A stretch of DNA of 64,000 nucleotides from Pseudomonas crudilactis (GTDB lineage: Bacteria; Pseudomonadota; Gammaproteobacteria; Pseudomonadales; Pseudomonadaceae). The first letter of the stretch is position 1. Every line of letters starts with the position of its first letter. Where the stretch lies: positions 1-64,000 of the forward strand of contig NZ_WXVV01000019.1 of assembly GCF_013433315.1 (NCBI RefSeq), in the 5' to 3' direction. A program made the position numbers and the translations under genes. Of this stretch, positions 43,360 through 51,906 are shown piece after piece. The notes beneath the pieces were generated by a model. That model made no database searches. It was not told the origin of the DNA and saw nothing but the letters and a program-made list of their open reading frames with translations.

Positions 43360-45234
43360 TCATCCAATCGTCCAGGGCGTGGGGTGCGTACCGGCGAGCA
43401 AACGCGCAAACGTGTCTGCCGGCAGCGCTTTGCTGAAAAAGTAACCTTGGCCTTCTTCGCAGTGATGGGCCTTGAGAAACGCCAGTTGTTCGGCGGTTTC
43501 GATGCCCTCGGCGATGACGTCCAGGCCCAGGCTCTTGCCCAGGTTGATGATCGCGCTGACCAGCGCGGCATCGCTGCGGTCGTTGCACAGGTTGCGAATG
43601 AACGATTGGTCGATCTTCAGCACGTCGATAGGAAATCGCCGCAGGTAGCTCAGGCTGGAATAGCCGGTGCCGAAGTCGTCGATGGCCAGACGCGTGCCCA
43701 GCGTCTTCAGGCGATTGAGCGCCGTCATCGTCGCCTCGACGTTTTGCATCAGTACGCCCTCGGTGATTTCCAGTTCCAGCCACTCGGGGGCCAGACCTGT
43801 CTGTTCCAGCACACGTTCGATGCCGGCGACGAAATCACGCTGGCGTAAGTCGATCGGCGAGGTGTTGACCGACATGCGGATCGGCGGCAGTCCGGCCAGT
43901 TGCCAGGTGCGGGTCTGCCGACAGGCCTCAGCCAGCACCCATTTGCTCAACGGCACGATCAGGCCACTGTCCTCGGCCACCGGGATGAAGTCCGCCGGAT
44001 AGACCCAGCCATGCCCCGGTTTTTGCCAGCGCACCAGTGCTTCGGCACCCACTACGGCGGCCGTGCGCAGGTCGATTTTCGGCTGATAGTGCAGGACGAA
44101 TTCATGTTCCTGCAGGGCGTGGCGAATGCCCGACTCGATGCTGTGCTGTTCGCGGGCGTGCTGGTTCATGGCTTCGATGAAGAAGCCGATGCTGTCGGGG
44201 CCCTGTTCCTTGACGTTGCGCATCGCGGTCTCGGCCTTCTTGATCAGCTCGGTGGCTTCGAGGCCGTCATCGGGGTAGACGCTGATGCCAAGGCTGGCGG
44301 TGACGCTGACGTCGTGGCCGGCAATCATCTGCGGCAGGCGAATGGCGGCGAGGAGTTTTTCCGCGATGCCGTGGGTTTGCTGAGGGTGGTTGATGTCGCC
44401 GAGGATCACTACGAACTCGTCGGAGCCGTAGCGAAACACCGAGTCCGAATCGCGTACGCAGGACAACAGTTGCCGGGCGACCCGCTTGAGCATTTCGTCA
44501 CCCGCCGGATGACCCAGCGCGTTGTTGATACGCTTGAAGCGATCGAGGCCGAGAAACATTACCACCAGTTGTTTGTCATGCCGGCGGCACACCGCCATGG
44601 CCTGGCTCAGGCGATCACCGAGCAGGGTGCTGTTGGGCAGTTCCGTGAGGCTGTCGTATTGCAGCAGGTGCGAGACCTTGAGCAGTTCGTGCACCCGCGC
44701 CTCGATGGTCCGCTCAAGGCTGAGCATCTTCAGTGCCGCGTCCTGCGCCAGTTGCCATTTCCAGGTCAGGGCGTTGGCCATCTGACGGATTTCCAGACTG
44801 TCGAACGGTTTTTTCAGGATCAGCAACTGATCGCCGAACTCCAGCCGTTCGGCCATCGCTTCCCAGCTGTAGTCGCTGTACGCCGTGCACAAGGCGATTT
44901 GCAGATTCGGGTCGACCCGCCACAGTTGCTCGATGGTTTCCAGGCCATCCCAGCCGGGCGGCATGCGCATGTCGATAAAGGCGAGGGCGTAGGGATTGCC
45001 ACTGGCCAGTGCGCGGTTGACCAGTGCCAGCGCTTCCTGTCCCTGATAGGCGGAGTCGAGCTGGAAGCTCAGGTGCGGCGTCTGCTGGTTACCGAACAAT
45101 GTCTGTTCCAGTTGCTGCAAATCGACGGCGTCCGCCACCTGCGGGGCGAGGATCTTGCGAAAGTCATCGTGGATCGCCGGCGTGTCGTCGATGATCAGGA
45201 TGCGCCGGTTGGTCTGGGGAAAAGGTGTTTTCAT
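43360..45234 (-). CDS. Receiver-GGDEF(degenerate)-EAL protein, probable c-di-GMP phosphodiesterase
   Basis: 624 aa. A receiver domain (D88 in FIDMRMPPGWDG) is followed by a GGDEF-like domain whose signature is G270-S-D-E-F. An EAL domain with E398-A-L follows, with ITEG, IDDFGTGYSSLSYL, LKIDQSF and AEGIET all intact. It is therefore likely a phosphodiesterase controlled by phosphorylation, with a weak or regulatory GGDEF. AAGGAGGA lies just before the ATG at 45234, which overlaps the upstream gene's stop by 4 bp. Confidence 0.92.
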   Translation of the reverse strand: MKTPFPQTNRRILIIDDTPAIHDDFRKILAPQVADAVDLQQLEQTLFGNQQTPHLSFQLDSAYQGQEALALVNRALASGNPYALAFIDMRMPPGWDGLETIEQLWRVDPNLQIALCTAYSDYSWEAMAERLEFGDQLLILKKPFDSLEIRQMANALTWKWQLAQDAALKMLSLERTIEARVHELLKVSHLLQYDSLTELPNSTLLGDRLSQAMAVCRRHDKQLVVMFLGLDRFKRINNALGHPAGDEMLKRVARQLLSCVRDSDSVFRYGSDEFVVILGDINHPQQTHGIAEKLLAAIRLPQMIAGHDVSVTASLGISVYPDDGLEATELIKKAETAMRNVKEQGPDSIGFFIEAMNQHAREQHSIESGIRHALQEHEFVLHYQPKIDLRTAAVVGAEALVRWQKPGHGWVYPADFIPVAEDSGLIVPLSKWVLAEACRQTRTWQLAGLPPIRMSVNTSPIDLRQRDFVAGIERVLEQTGLAPEWLELEITEGVLMQNVEATMTALNRLKTLGTRLAIDDFGTGYSSLSYLRRFPIDVLKIDQSFIRNLCNDRSDAALVSAIINLGKSLGLDVIAEGIETAEQLAFLKAHHCEEGQGYFFSKALPADTFARLLAGTHPTPWTIG

Positions 45235-47489
45235 GCCTCGTCCTCCTTTAGTGTCAGACGGGCACTGTCCTTGAGCAAATTCCCGGCCTGTTCGGCGCTG
45301 ACCGCTGCACTGAAATACATGCCTCGGGCGCTCGGCAGCGGGGGCGCGGCGGGTGGTGTGCAAGGCTGATCCGACGACGGCTGGCCTTCAGCGATGATGC
45401 CGATGTCCAGGTCCCGGGCGAAGTTGACGATCGCGCGCAGGGCATTGGCACCGGCGACATCGTGGGCGGCACTGTTGACAAAACTCTGCGCCAGTTTGAG
45501 GTGATTGACCCGGTAGGTTTTCAGGTAGTCGAACGAGGAATATTCGGTGCCGAAATCATCGATGGCGATGCTCACGCCCAGTTCACGCAGGCGCGGCAAC
45601 GCGTCGTTGTGTGTCCACTTGGTCTGGGCCAGTGTGGCCTCGGTGACATCGAAGCGCAGGTCCCAGGGGGCGAGTTCCCAGCGGGCGGTGGTGCGCAGCA
45701 CGTTGTAGATCAGCTCGGGGCCGCTCTTGAGTTGGGCCAGCGAGAGTTTGATCGCCATCACCGGCGGCGCGACGCCTTCGTTACGCCACAGATGCATCTG
45801 GTGGCAGGCGTGATCCAGCACCCAGCGCCCGAGCGGAATGATCGCGCCGGTTTTCTCCGCGATCGGCACGAAGTCGGCGGCCGGCAGCAGGCCGCGACGG
45901 GGATGCTGCCAGAGGACTTGTGCCTCCATGCCGAGAATCCTGCCACTGTGCAGATCGACATCCGGCGCATACCGCAGCATCAGATCATTGCCCTCGAGGG
46001 CGGTCATCAATTCACCGACAAGGGTCATGCGTTCGGCCACTTCCCGGGAGATTTCCTCGGAATGGAAGTGGTACTGGTTGCGGCCCATTTCCTTGGCGCG
46101 GTACAGCGCCATGTCGGCCTGTCCCAGCAGCGTGTCGGCATCGAGGCTGAGGTCGCTGTAACTGCTGATGCCGATGCTCACCGAAATATGCAGCGCATTG
46201 CCGGCCAGTTGGTAAGGCGCCAGCAGCGCGTCGCGGATATTGGCAGCCATCGCGGCGGATTGGGTCGGATCGCTGACGTCCAGTTGCAGGATCGCAAATT
46301 CGTCGCCGCCCAGGCGCGCCACCACGTCGCTTTCCCGTACGCCGCACTTGATGCGCCGGGCGACTTCCTGCAGCAGCAGATCGCCCACCGGGTGGCCCAG
46401 GGTGTCATTGATCCGCTTGAAGTGGTCGAGATCCAGATAGAACACCGCGAACGGCATGGCCCCCCGTCGTGCGGCGGCAAACGCCTGATGCAGGCGTTCG
46501 ATCAACGTGGCGCGATTGGCCAGGCCTGTCAGGCCGTCGGAGCGCGCGAGCAAGGCCAGTTTTTCTTCGGCCAGACGACGTTCGGTGATGTCGAGAATGA
46601 TGCCTTCGACTTCCAGCAGACGGCCGTCCTGATCGCGCACCGGGATGTAGCGGTTCTCCACCCAGCGCCAGGTGCCTTGACCTGTGCGCATGCGGAATTC
46701 GATCGAAGCGCCCGACGCATGCCGATCCAGCACCCGGGCCATGGCCGCATCGACGTTCGCCTGATCGTCCGGATGAATCAGTGCCTGTGCCCAGTCGGGC
46801 GACCCCACTAGGTCGGCGGCGACATGGCCGTAACGGGTGATGTTGTGGGAGATGTACATCAGCGCAAACGAGGGTTCGCCGCGCAAACGGTAAAGAATGG
46901 TCGGGCTGTTCTGCACGATCACGTTGGCGTCCGACAGCTCCCGGGTGCGTTCCTGCACCGCTTGCTCGAGCAGGTTCATCTTCAGTTCGGCGTCTTCGGT
47001 CATCTGCCATTTGACCGTGAGGGCGCTGGCCATCTGGCGGATTTCGATGGCGTCGAAGGGCTTTTTCAGAATCAGTAACCGGTCGTTCAGTGCCAGACGC
47101 CGGTCGATGTCTTCCCAGGAATAATCGGAATAGGCCGTGCACAGCGCAACTTGCAGCTTGGGATCGACCTGCCACAGCCGTTCAATGGTCTCCAGGCCAT
47201 CCCAGCCCGGCGGCATGCGCATGTCGATGAAGGCCATGGCGTAAGGGCGGTTTTGCGCCAGCGCGGCCTCGAGTTTTTCCAGGGCTTCGCGGCCCTGAAA
47301 CGCCGAATCCAGTTCAAAGTGCTGGGATTGCCTGGCGGACGGGGTGCCGAACAGCAGGCTCTCGGTTTCGCCCAAGCCATCATCACCGGGGATGACCGGG
47401 CTGAGAATCTTGGCGAAATCGCCATGGATCGCCGGGCTGTCGTCAACGATCAGCACGCGGCGATTGATGTGCACGGTTGGCGCTGTCAT
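45231..47489 (-). CDS. Receiver-PAS-GGDEF-EAL(degenerate) protein, probable diguanylate cyclase
   Basis: 752 aa. The receiver domain has D89 in FIDMRMPPGWDG. A PAS domain at ~145-290 ends in the PAC block WRWVENRYIPVRDQDGR. The GGDEF signature is intact at 394-398 (RLGGDEFAIL). The EAL-like domain is degenerate: E522-A-Q instead of EAL, HLKLAQSF instead of LKID, and AEGQ followed by a proline-rich insert in place of AEGVE. It is therefore likely a cyclase. The start at 47489 aligns its receiver with those of the two sister proteins; ATGs further upstream are possible. First gene of a five-gene operon. Confidence 0.9.
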   Translation of the reverse strand: MTAPTVHINRRVLIVDDSPAIHGDFAKILSPVIPGDDGLGETESLLFGTPSARQSQHFELDSAFQGREALEKLEAALAQNRPYAMAFIDMRMPPGWDGLETIERLWQVDPKLQVALCTAYSDYSWEDIDRRLALNDRLLILKKPFDAIEIRQMASALTVKWQMTEDAELKMNLLEQAVQERTRELSDANVIVQNSPTILYRLRGEPSFALMYISHNITRYGHVAADLVGSPDWAQALIHPDDQANVDAAMARVLDRHASGASIEFRMRTGQGTWRWVENRYIPVRDQDGRLLEVEGIILDITERRLAEEKLALLARSDGLTGLANRATLIERLHQAFAAARRGAMPFAVFYLDLDHFKRINDTLGHPVGDLLLQEVARRIKCGVRESDVVARLGGDEFAILQLDVSDPTQSAAMAANIRDALLAPYQLAGNALHISVSIGISSYSDLSLDADTLLGQADMALYRAKEMGRNQYHFHSEEISREVAERMTLVGELMTALEGNDLMLRYAPDVDLHSGRILGMEAQVLWQHPRRGLLPAADFVPIAEKTGAIIPLGRWVLDHACHQMHLWRNEGVAPPVMAIKLSLAQLKSGPELIYNVLRTTARWELAPWDLRFDVTEATLAQTKWTHNDALPRLRELGVSIAIDDFGTEYSSFDYLKTYRVNHLKLAQSFVNSAAHDVAGANALRAIVNFARDLDIGIIAEGQPSSDQPCTPPAAPPLPSARGMYFSAAVSAEQAGNLLKDSARLTLKEDEA

Positions 47490-47740
47490 GCCGCGCCACC
47501 CGTGGGGAGGCATGCTGTGGTGATCCGGGGCATCCTTTTCCCTCGCCATTTGCCTGTTTGTATCAGCCGATGGAGTCTTGCGCTGTCTTGAGCATAGTCG
47601 GCTCCCCGGTACTGCGCTTTCGGCCGCGGACAAAGATCGGCGTGAAGGCCGGCCAAAATCATCTAGCCTTGGACTCAGGCGCGGACCGGCGAAGAGTTGG
47701 CTCGGTGCGTCGTTATTTCCCTGTTTGCTGAGGCCATGCC

Positions 47741-49102
47741 ATGGAAGAGCTATCCGCGCCGATGCCGGCGCATCGACCCACAGTGCTGCTGGTCGATGAC
47801 GAGGAATCGATCCTCAACAGCCTGCGTCGTCTGTTACGCGGCCAACCCTACGATCTGCTGTTGGCCACCAGCGGCGTCCAGGCGCTGGAGATCCTCGCGC
47901 AGCAGCCGGTGAATCTGGTGGTGAGCGATGCGCGCATGCCGGGCATGGACGGTGCGTCGTTGCTGGCGCATGTCCGTGAGCGCTATCCGGCGACTGCGCG
48001 GATCATGCTCACTGGCTATGCCGACCCGGCGGCGATCATCAAAGCCATCAATGACGGGCAGATTCACCGTTACATCAGCAAACCGTGGAATGACGAAGAG
48101 TTGCAGCTGATTCTGCGCCAGTCCCTCGAACACCAGCATTCCGAGCAGGAGCGCGAGCGTCTGGAACGCTTGAACCAGGTGCAGAACGAGCAGCTCAGAC
48201 TGCTCAACAGCACCCTGGAAAAGCATGTCGCGGCGCGCACCGCCGAACTGCAGCAAACCGCCGACATGCTCGATCTGGCGTACGAAGAGCTCAAACACAG
48301 CTATGTCACCGGCACCGAAGTGTTTTCGCTGCTGGCCAATCTGCGCTTGCCACCTGCCAAGCAGACCAACCGGCAGATCATCGAACTGGTGCGCAGCTAC
48401 TGCAAACAGCACGGGCTGGACGAGGCCACCAGCCGCGACCTGACCATGGCGGCAGCGCTGTACAACGTCGGCAAGCTGAGCTGGACCGACGCGATGATGA
48501 CCACGCCCTCGGATCTGCTGCGCCATACCGAACGCGAGCGCTATCGCGGTTATCCGAAGCAGAGCGAATCGTTGCTCATGACCCTGGACCCGATGAAGGA
48601 TGCGGCGCGTCTGATCCTGCATCATCAGGAGCGCTGGGACGGCAGCGGCTTTCCCGACCGGCTCAAGGGCGAGGGCATTCCGTTCGGCTCACGCTTGCTG
48701 AAACTGGCGGTGGATTTCGTCGAGTTGCAGCGCGGGCTGATCCTCGAGCGGCAGATGAACAGCGATGAAGCGCTGTTGTACCTGCGCCAGTACGCCGGGC
48801 GTTTATACGATCCCGATCTGGTCGAAGACTTCATTCTGGTGTGCGCGGCGTTCCTCAGCGACGTGACGCTGGCCGATCCGTCGGTCAAGGTGCTCTCCAC
48901 TCGGGATCTGGCGGCGGGGATGATTCTGGCGCGCAACCTCAATGCCGATAACGGCATGCTACTGCTCAACGCCGGCAAGGTGCTCAGTGCGCTGCTGGTG
49001 GAAAAACTGATTGCGTTCGAAGCCATGGAGGGTGGCAAGTACACGATTTTCGTCAAGGTGCCGGAGGAGGTTGAAGCCACGCTCAAGGCGCTGGGCGAAT
49101 GA
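47741..49102 (+). CDS. Response regulator with degenerate HD-GYP domain
   Basis: 453 aa. An N-terminal receiver (D19-D20, D63 in VVSDARMPGMDG, K in SKPWND) is followed by a coiled coil (~125-190) and an HD-GYP-like domain. The metal-binding HD pair is replaced by Y241-N242 (ALYNVGKLS), while H294-H295 and D-G-S-G303-F304-P305 (GYP becomes GFP) remain. Loss of the HD pair suggests it no longer cleaves c-di-GMP and may act as a sensor or scaffold. It is divergent from the c-di-GMP/kinase operon, with a 251-bp region between them (47490-47740) in which I recognise no operator. Confidence 0.88.
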   Translation: MEELSAPMPAHRPTVLLVDDEESILNSLRRLLRGQPYDLLLATSGVQALEILAQQPVNLVVSDARMPGMDGASLLAHVRERYPATARIMLTGYADPAAIIKAINDGQIHRYISKPWNDEELQLILRQSLEHQHSEQERERLERLNQVQNEQLRLLNSTLEKHVAARTAELQQTADMLDLAYEELKHSYVTGTEVFSLLANLRLPPAKQTNRQIIELVRSYCKQHGLDEATSRDLTMAAALYNVGKLSWTDAMMTTPSDLLRHTERERYRGYPKQSESLLMTLDPMKDAARLILHHQERWDGSGFPDRLKGEGIPFGSRLLKLAVDFVELQRGLILERQMNSDEALLYLRQYAGRLYDPDLVEDFILVCAAFLSDVTLADPSVKVLSTRDLAAGMILARNLNADNGMLLLNAGKVLSALLVEKLIAFEAMEGGKYTIFVKVPEEVEATLKALGE

Positions 49103-49169
49103 TCGGTGAGGTGACGTCATTGGGCCGGGCATGGGATCCTTGCGGTTTTTCCAGGCCGGTGGCTGACCC

Positions 49170-49604
49170 ATGACCTCTGCATCCGTTGTCTCTGCAAACC
49201 TCATTCGTATCGCCGCCGCGCTGGTGCTCGATCCCGCAGGCCAGACTCTGTTGGTGCGCAAGCGCGGCACCACGGCGTTCATGCAACCGGGCGGCAAGAT
49301 CGAAGCGCACGAGTTGCCGGTGCACGCACTGGCGCGTGAGCTGGAAGAAGAGCTGGGTTTGCAGATCGACCCGGCGCAGGCTGCATTTCTCGGGCAGTTC
49401 TCGGCGCCTGCCGCCAACGAACCGGGGTTTGTCGTTCAGGCGCAGATCTTTCAATTGACGATCGATACTGAAGTCATGCCGGCAGCGGAAATCGAAGAGG
49501 TGATCTGGGTCGATCCTGCCACTGATCCAGTCGTCGAGCTGGCGCCATTGACACGCGACCTGATCCTGCCGTTTTATCGCCAGTCATTGACGGCCATCGC
49601 CTGA
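49170..49604 (+). CDS. Nudix hydrolase
   Basis: 144 aa. The Nudix box G-x5-E-x7-R-E-L-x-E-E-L-G is complete (from G42 onward; RELEEELGL at its end), which binds Mg2+ for cleavage of nucleoside-diphosphate-linked substrates. The remaining strands (RIAAALVLDPAGQTLLVRKRG) are typical of small house-cleaning members. The substrate is not predictable. It is the first gene of a probable Nudix-LysE-GNAT transcription unit. Confidence 0.9.
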   Translation: MTSASVVSANLIRIAAALVLDPAGQTLLVRKRGTTAFMQPGGKIEAHELPVHALARELEEELGLQIDPAQAAFLGQFSAPAANEPGFVVQAQIFQLTIDTEVMPAAEIEEVIWVDPATDPVVELAPLTRDLILPFYRQSLTAIA

Positions 49605-49627
49605 TCATCCACGCAAAGGACTTTGCC

Positions 49628-50266
49628 ATGATCCCGCTTCAAGACTTGCTGATCTTCGCCGCTGCAGCCTTGTTGATGGTGCTGACACCGGGGCCGAACA
49701 TGATCTACCTGATCTCGCGTTCGATCTGTCAGGGACGCAAGGCCGGGATCATCTCGTTATTGGGCGTGGTCGCTGGTTTCTTTGTGCATATGTTTGCCGC
49801 GGCGGCCGGGTTGACCGCGGTGTTTCTCGCGGTGCCGATGGCCTATGAAGTGTTGAAATGGGCCGGTGCGCTGTACCTGCTGTGGCTGGCCTGGCAAGCG
49901 GTAAAACCTGGCGCGCGCTCGCCGTTCGAGGCGCAGCAATTGCCGCCGGACTCGTCGCGCAAGCTGATCACCATGGGCTTTCTCACCAGCGCACTGAACC
50001 CAAAAATTGCGGTGTTTTACCTCTCGGTGTTTCCGCAGTTCATCACGCCTGAGCACGGTTCCGTATTCATGCAAAGCATCCTCCTCGGCCTGACGCAGAT
50101 CAGTGTCAGTTTCAGCGTCAACCTGCTGATCGCGTTGTTCGCGGCGGGCATAGCGTCGTGGTTCGTGCGTAACCCGACATGGCTGGCGTTGCAGCGTTAC
50201 TTCATGGGCTTTGTCCTCGGCGGCCTCGCCGTACGGCTGATGCTTGAGCAACGCAGGACGGCCTGA
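49628..50266 (+). CDS. LysE-family (RhtB-type) exporter
   Basis: 212 aa with six predicted membrane helices. The family signature MVLTPGPNMIYLISRSICQGRKAGIISLLGVVAG lies at ~20-55, with GALYLLWLAWQAVK and FLTSALNPKIAVFYLSVFPQF further on. It exports amino acids or homoserine-lactone-like compounds from the cytoplasm; the substrate is unknown. It sits 2 bp before the GNAT gene and 23 bp after the Nudix gene. Confidence 0.92.
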   Translation: MIPLQDLLIFAAAALLMVLTPGPNMIYLISRSICQGRKAGIISLLGVVAGFFVHMFAAAAGLTAVFLAVPMAYEVLKWAGALYLLWLAWQAVKPGARSPFEAQQLPPDSSRKLITMGFLTSALNPKIAVFYLSVFPQFITPEHGSVFMQSILLGLTQISVSFSVNLLIALFAAGIASWFVRNPTWLALQRYFMGFVLGGLAVRLMLEQRRTA

Positions 50267-50268
50267 AC

Positions 50269-50766
50269 ATGTGGATCGAACGGCTGGACGCCAGCCATGC
50301 GCTGGCCTACCGGGAACTGATGCTTGAAGCCTATGACCGTCATCCGCAGGCCTTCACCTCCAGCGTACGCGAGCGTGCGGTGATGCCGCTGAGTTGGTGG
50401 GAAGGGCGTCTGACCGGCAAGCTCGACGTGGTGCTCGGTGCCTTCGACGCCGGAGCGCTGGCCGGTATCGTTGGCCTGGCCTTCGAACCGCGTGAAAAGG
50501 CCCGCCATAAGGCGACCCTGTTCGGCATGTATGTCTCGGCCGGTTTTCGTCAGCAAGGTCTGGGCTTCGAACTGGTGCAAGCGGCCATTGCGGAGGCGCA
50601 AACCCATCCGGCGTTAAAACTCATCCAATTGACCGTCACGGCTGGCAATGAAGCCGCGTTCAATCTCTACCAGCGCTGCGGCTTTATCCAGTTCGGCCTC
50701 GAACCGCTGGCAGTGCGGGTGGGCGAAGACTATTTCGACAAGATCCACATGTGGCGTCAACTCTGA
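50269..50766 (+). CDS. GNAT-family N-acetyltransferase
   Basis: 165 aa. The acetyl-CoA-binding motif A is visible (LFGMYVSAGFRQQGLGFELVQAAI, with the R/Q-x-x-G-x-G/A turn as RQQGLG), followed by LIQLTVTAGNEAAFNLYQRCGF as motif B. It would acetylate a small amine or protein N-terminus; the substrate is unknown. Cotranscription with the LysE exporter is likely (2-bp gap). Confidence 0.9.
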   Translation: MWIERLDASHALAYRELMLEAYDRHPQAFTSSVRERAVMPLSWWEGRLTGKLDVVLGAFDAGALAGIVGLAFEPREKARHKATLFGMYVSAGFRQQGLGFELVQAAIAEAQTHPALKLIQLTVTAGNEAAFNLYQRCGFIQFGLEPLAVRVGEDYFDKIHMWRQL

Positions 50767-50780
50767 TATTGCGCTGATCC

Positions 50781-50871
50781 CTGTGGGAGCGAGCCTGCTC
50801 GCGAAGGCAATCTGACAGTCACTATTTGTGTGTCTGATACATCGCTTTCGCGAGCAGGCTCGCTCCCACAT
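50781..50871. repeat. REP pair (GTGGGAGCGAGC family)
   Basis: CTGTGGGAGCGAGCCTGCTC and the inverted GCTCGCTCCCACA lie at the two ends of a 91-bp unit between convergent GNAT and metR genes. Confidence 0.9.
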
Positions 50872-50876
50872 GTGAC

Positions 50877-51794
50877 TCAGCGAACCGCGCTGACACCATC
50901 AAGGGTCGAGAACGACGTGTCCTTCGCTGTCAGCAGAAAATCGCGCATGTACGGTGCATCGAGCATGTCGGTGCGGATCGCCGCGTACAACGTTGCAAAC
51001 AAGCCTTTTTCCCCCAAGCGTTTGCCCTTCACATAACCGCGCGAGCTGTATTCGTGCAGTGCCCAGTGCGGCATGCCGCAGACGCCACGGCCGCTGGCGA
51101 CCAGTTGCATCATCATCACCGTCAGTTCTGAGGTGCGCACCTGCGCCGGCTCGATGTCGGCTGGTTCCAGGAAGCGCGTGAAGATGTCGAGACGGTCACG
51201 TTCCACCGGGTAGGTGATCAATGTTTCCGTCAGCAAATCTTCGGGAACGATGTACGGTTTGCTTGCCAGTGCATGCTGGTTGGCCACTGCCAGCATCGCT
51301 TCGTAGGTGAACAGCGGTACATAGGTAATGCCGGCGATTTCCAGTGGGTCGGAGGTCACCACCAGATCCAGGTCGCCACGGGCCAGGGCCGGCAGCGGTG
51401 CGAAAGAGAAACCCGAAGCGAGGTCGAGTTCAACCTCCGGCCAGGCATCGCGGAACTGGTCGATGGTTGGCATCAGCCACTGGAAACAGCTGTGGCATTC
51501 GATGGCCATGTGCAAACGACCGGCGGTGCCACCGGCCAGTCGAGCGATGTCACGTTCGGCGGCGCGCAGCAGTGGCAGTGTCGCGTCGGCCAGTTGCAAC
51601 AGACGCAGACCGGCGCTGGTGAAACGTACCGGTTTGGTTTTGCGCACGAACAATTGCATGCCCATGCGCTCTTCCAGTTCCTTGAACTGGTGGGACAGCG
51701 CCGATTGGGTCAGGTGCAAACGGTCGGCAGCATCCACCAGACTGTCGGCTTCGCGCAGTGCGTGCAGTGTTTTCAGGTGACGTATTTCAAGCAC
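50877..51794 (-). CDS. metR: LysR-type regulator of methionine synthesis, MetR
   Basis: 305 aa starting with GTG at 51794, preceded by GGAG at 7-bp spacing. The N-terminal LysR winged helix (LKTLHALREADSLVDAADRLHLTQSALSHQFKELE) and the substrate domain match MetR, including VERDRLDIFTRFLEPA and the MPHWAL region. MetR activates metE with homocysteine as coactivator. It is divergent from metE, the classical arrangement, with a MetR-like dyad between the two. Confidence 0.93.
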   Translation of the reverse strand: MLEIRHLKTLHALREADSLVDAADRLHLTQSALSHQFKELEERMGMQLFVRKTKPVRFTSAGLRLLQLADATLPLLRAAERDIARLAGGTAGRLHMAIECHSCFQWLMPTIDQFRDAWPEVELDLASGFSFAPLPALARGDLDLVVTSDPLEIAGITYVPLFTYEAMLAVANQHALASKPYIVPEDLLTETLITYPVERDRLDIFTRFLEPADIEPAQVRTSELTVMMMQLVASGRGVCGMPHWALHEYSSRGYVKGKRLGEKGLFATLYAAIRTDMLDAPYMRDFLLTAKDTSFSTLDGVSAVR

Positions 51795-51837
51795 CGATTG
51801 GCTCCATGAGTAAAACTTGTGATCAACACGAAAAGGT

Positions 51838-51850
51838 TGAGTTTGTCTCA
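51838..51850. promoter_or_regulatory. Candidate MetR-binding site
   Basis: TGAG-TTTGT-CTCA is a 4-5-4 dyad matching the spacing of the enterobacterial MetR consensus TGAA-N5-TTCA. It lies 44 bp from the metR start and 57 bp from the metE start, inside the 112-bp divergent region. Confidence 0.6.
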
Positions 51851-51906
51851 TGTTGGCTTGGCTGTCGACAATGGCGCCATCTTTTACTCAATGGAGCACA
51901 TTCGAC

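Noticed and set aside
42366..43571. N-terminally longer version of the cytochrome c peroxidase
   Set aside because: The extra 84 codons overlap the end of the EAL gene in another frame and place the signal peptide in the middle of the protein.
45231..45480. Frameshift in the EAL domain of the GGDEF-EAL protein
   Set aside because: The domain's end is unusual but remains in one frame, retains GMYFSAAV at the expected place, and overlaps the next gene by exactly 4 bp; it looks like true divergence rather than an error.
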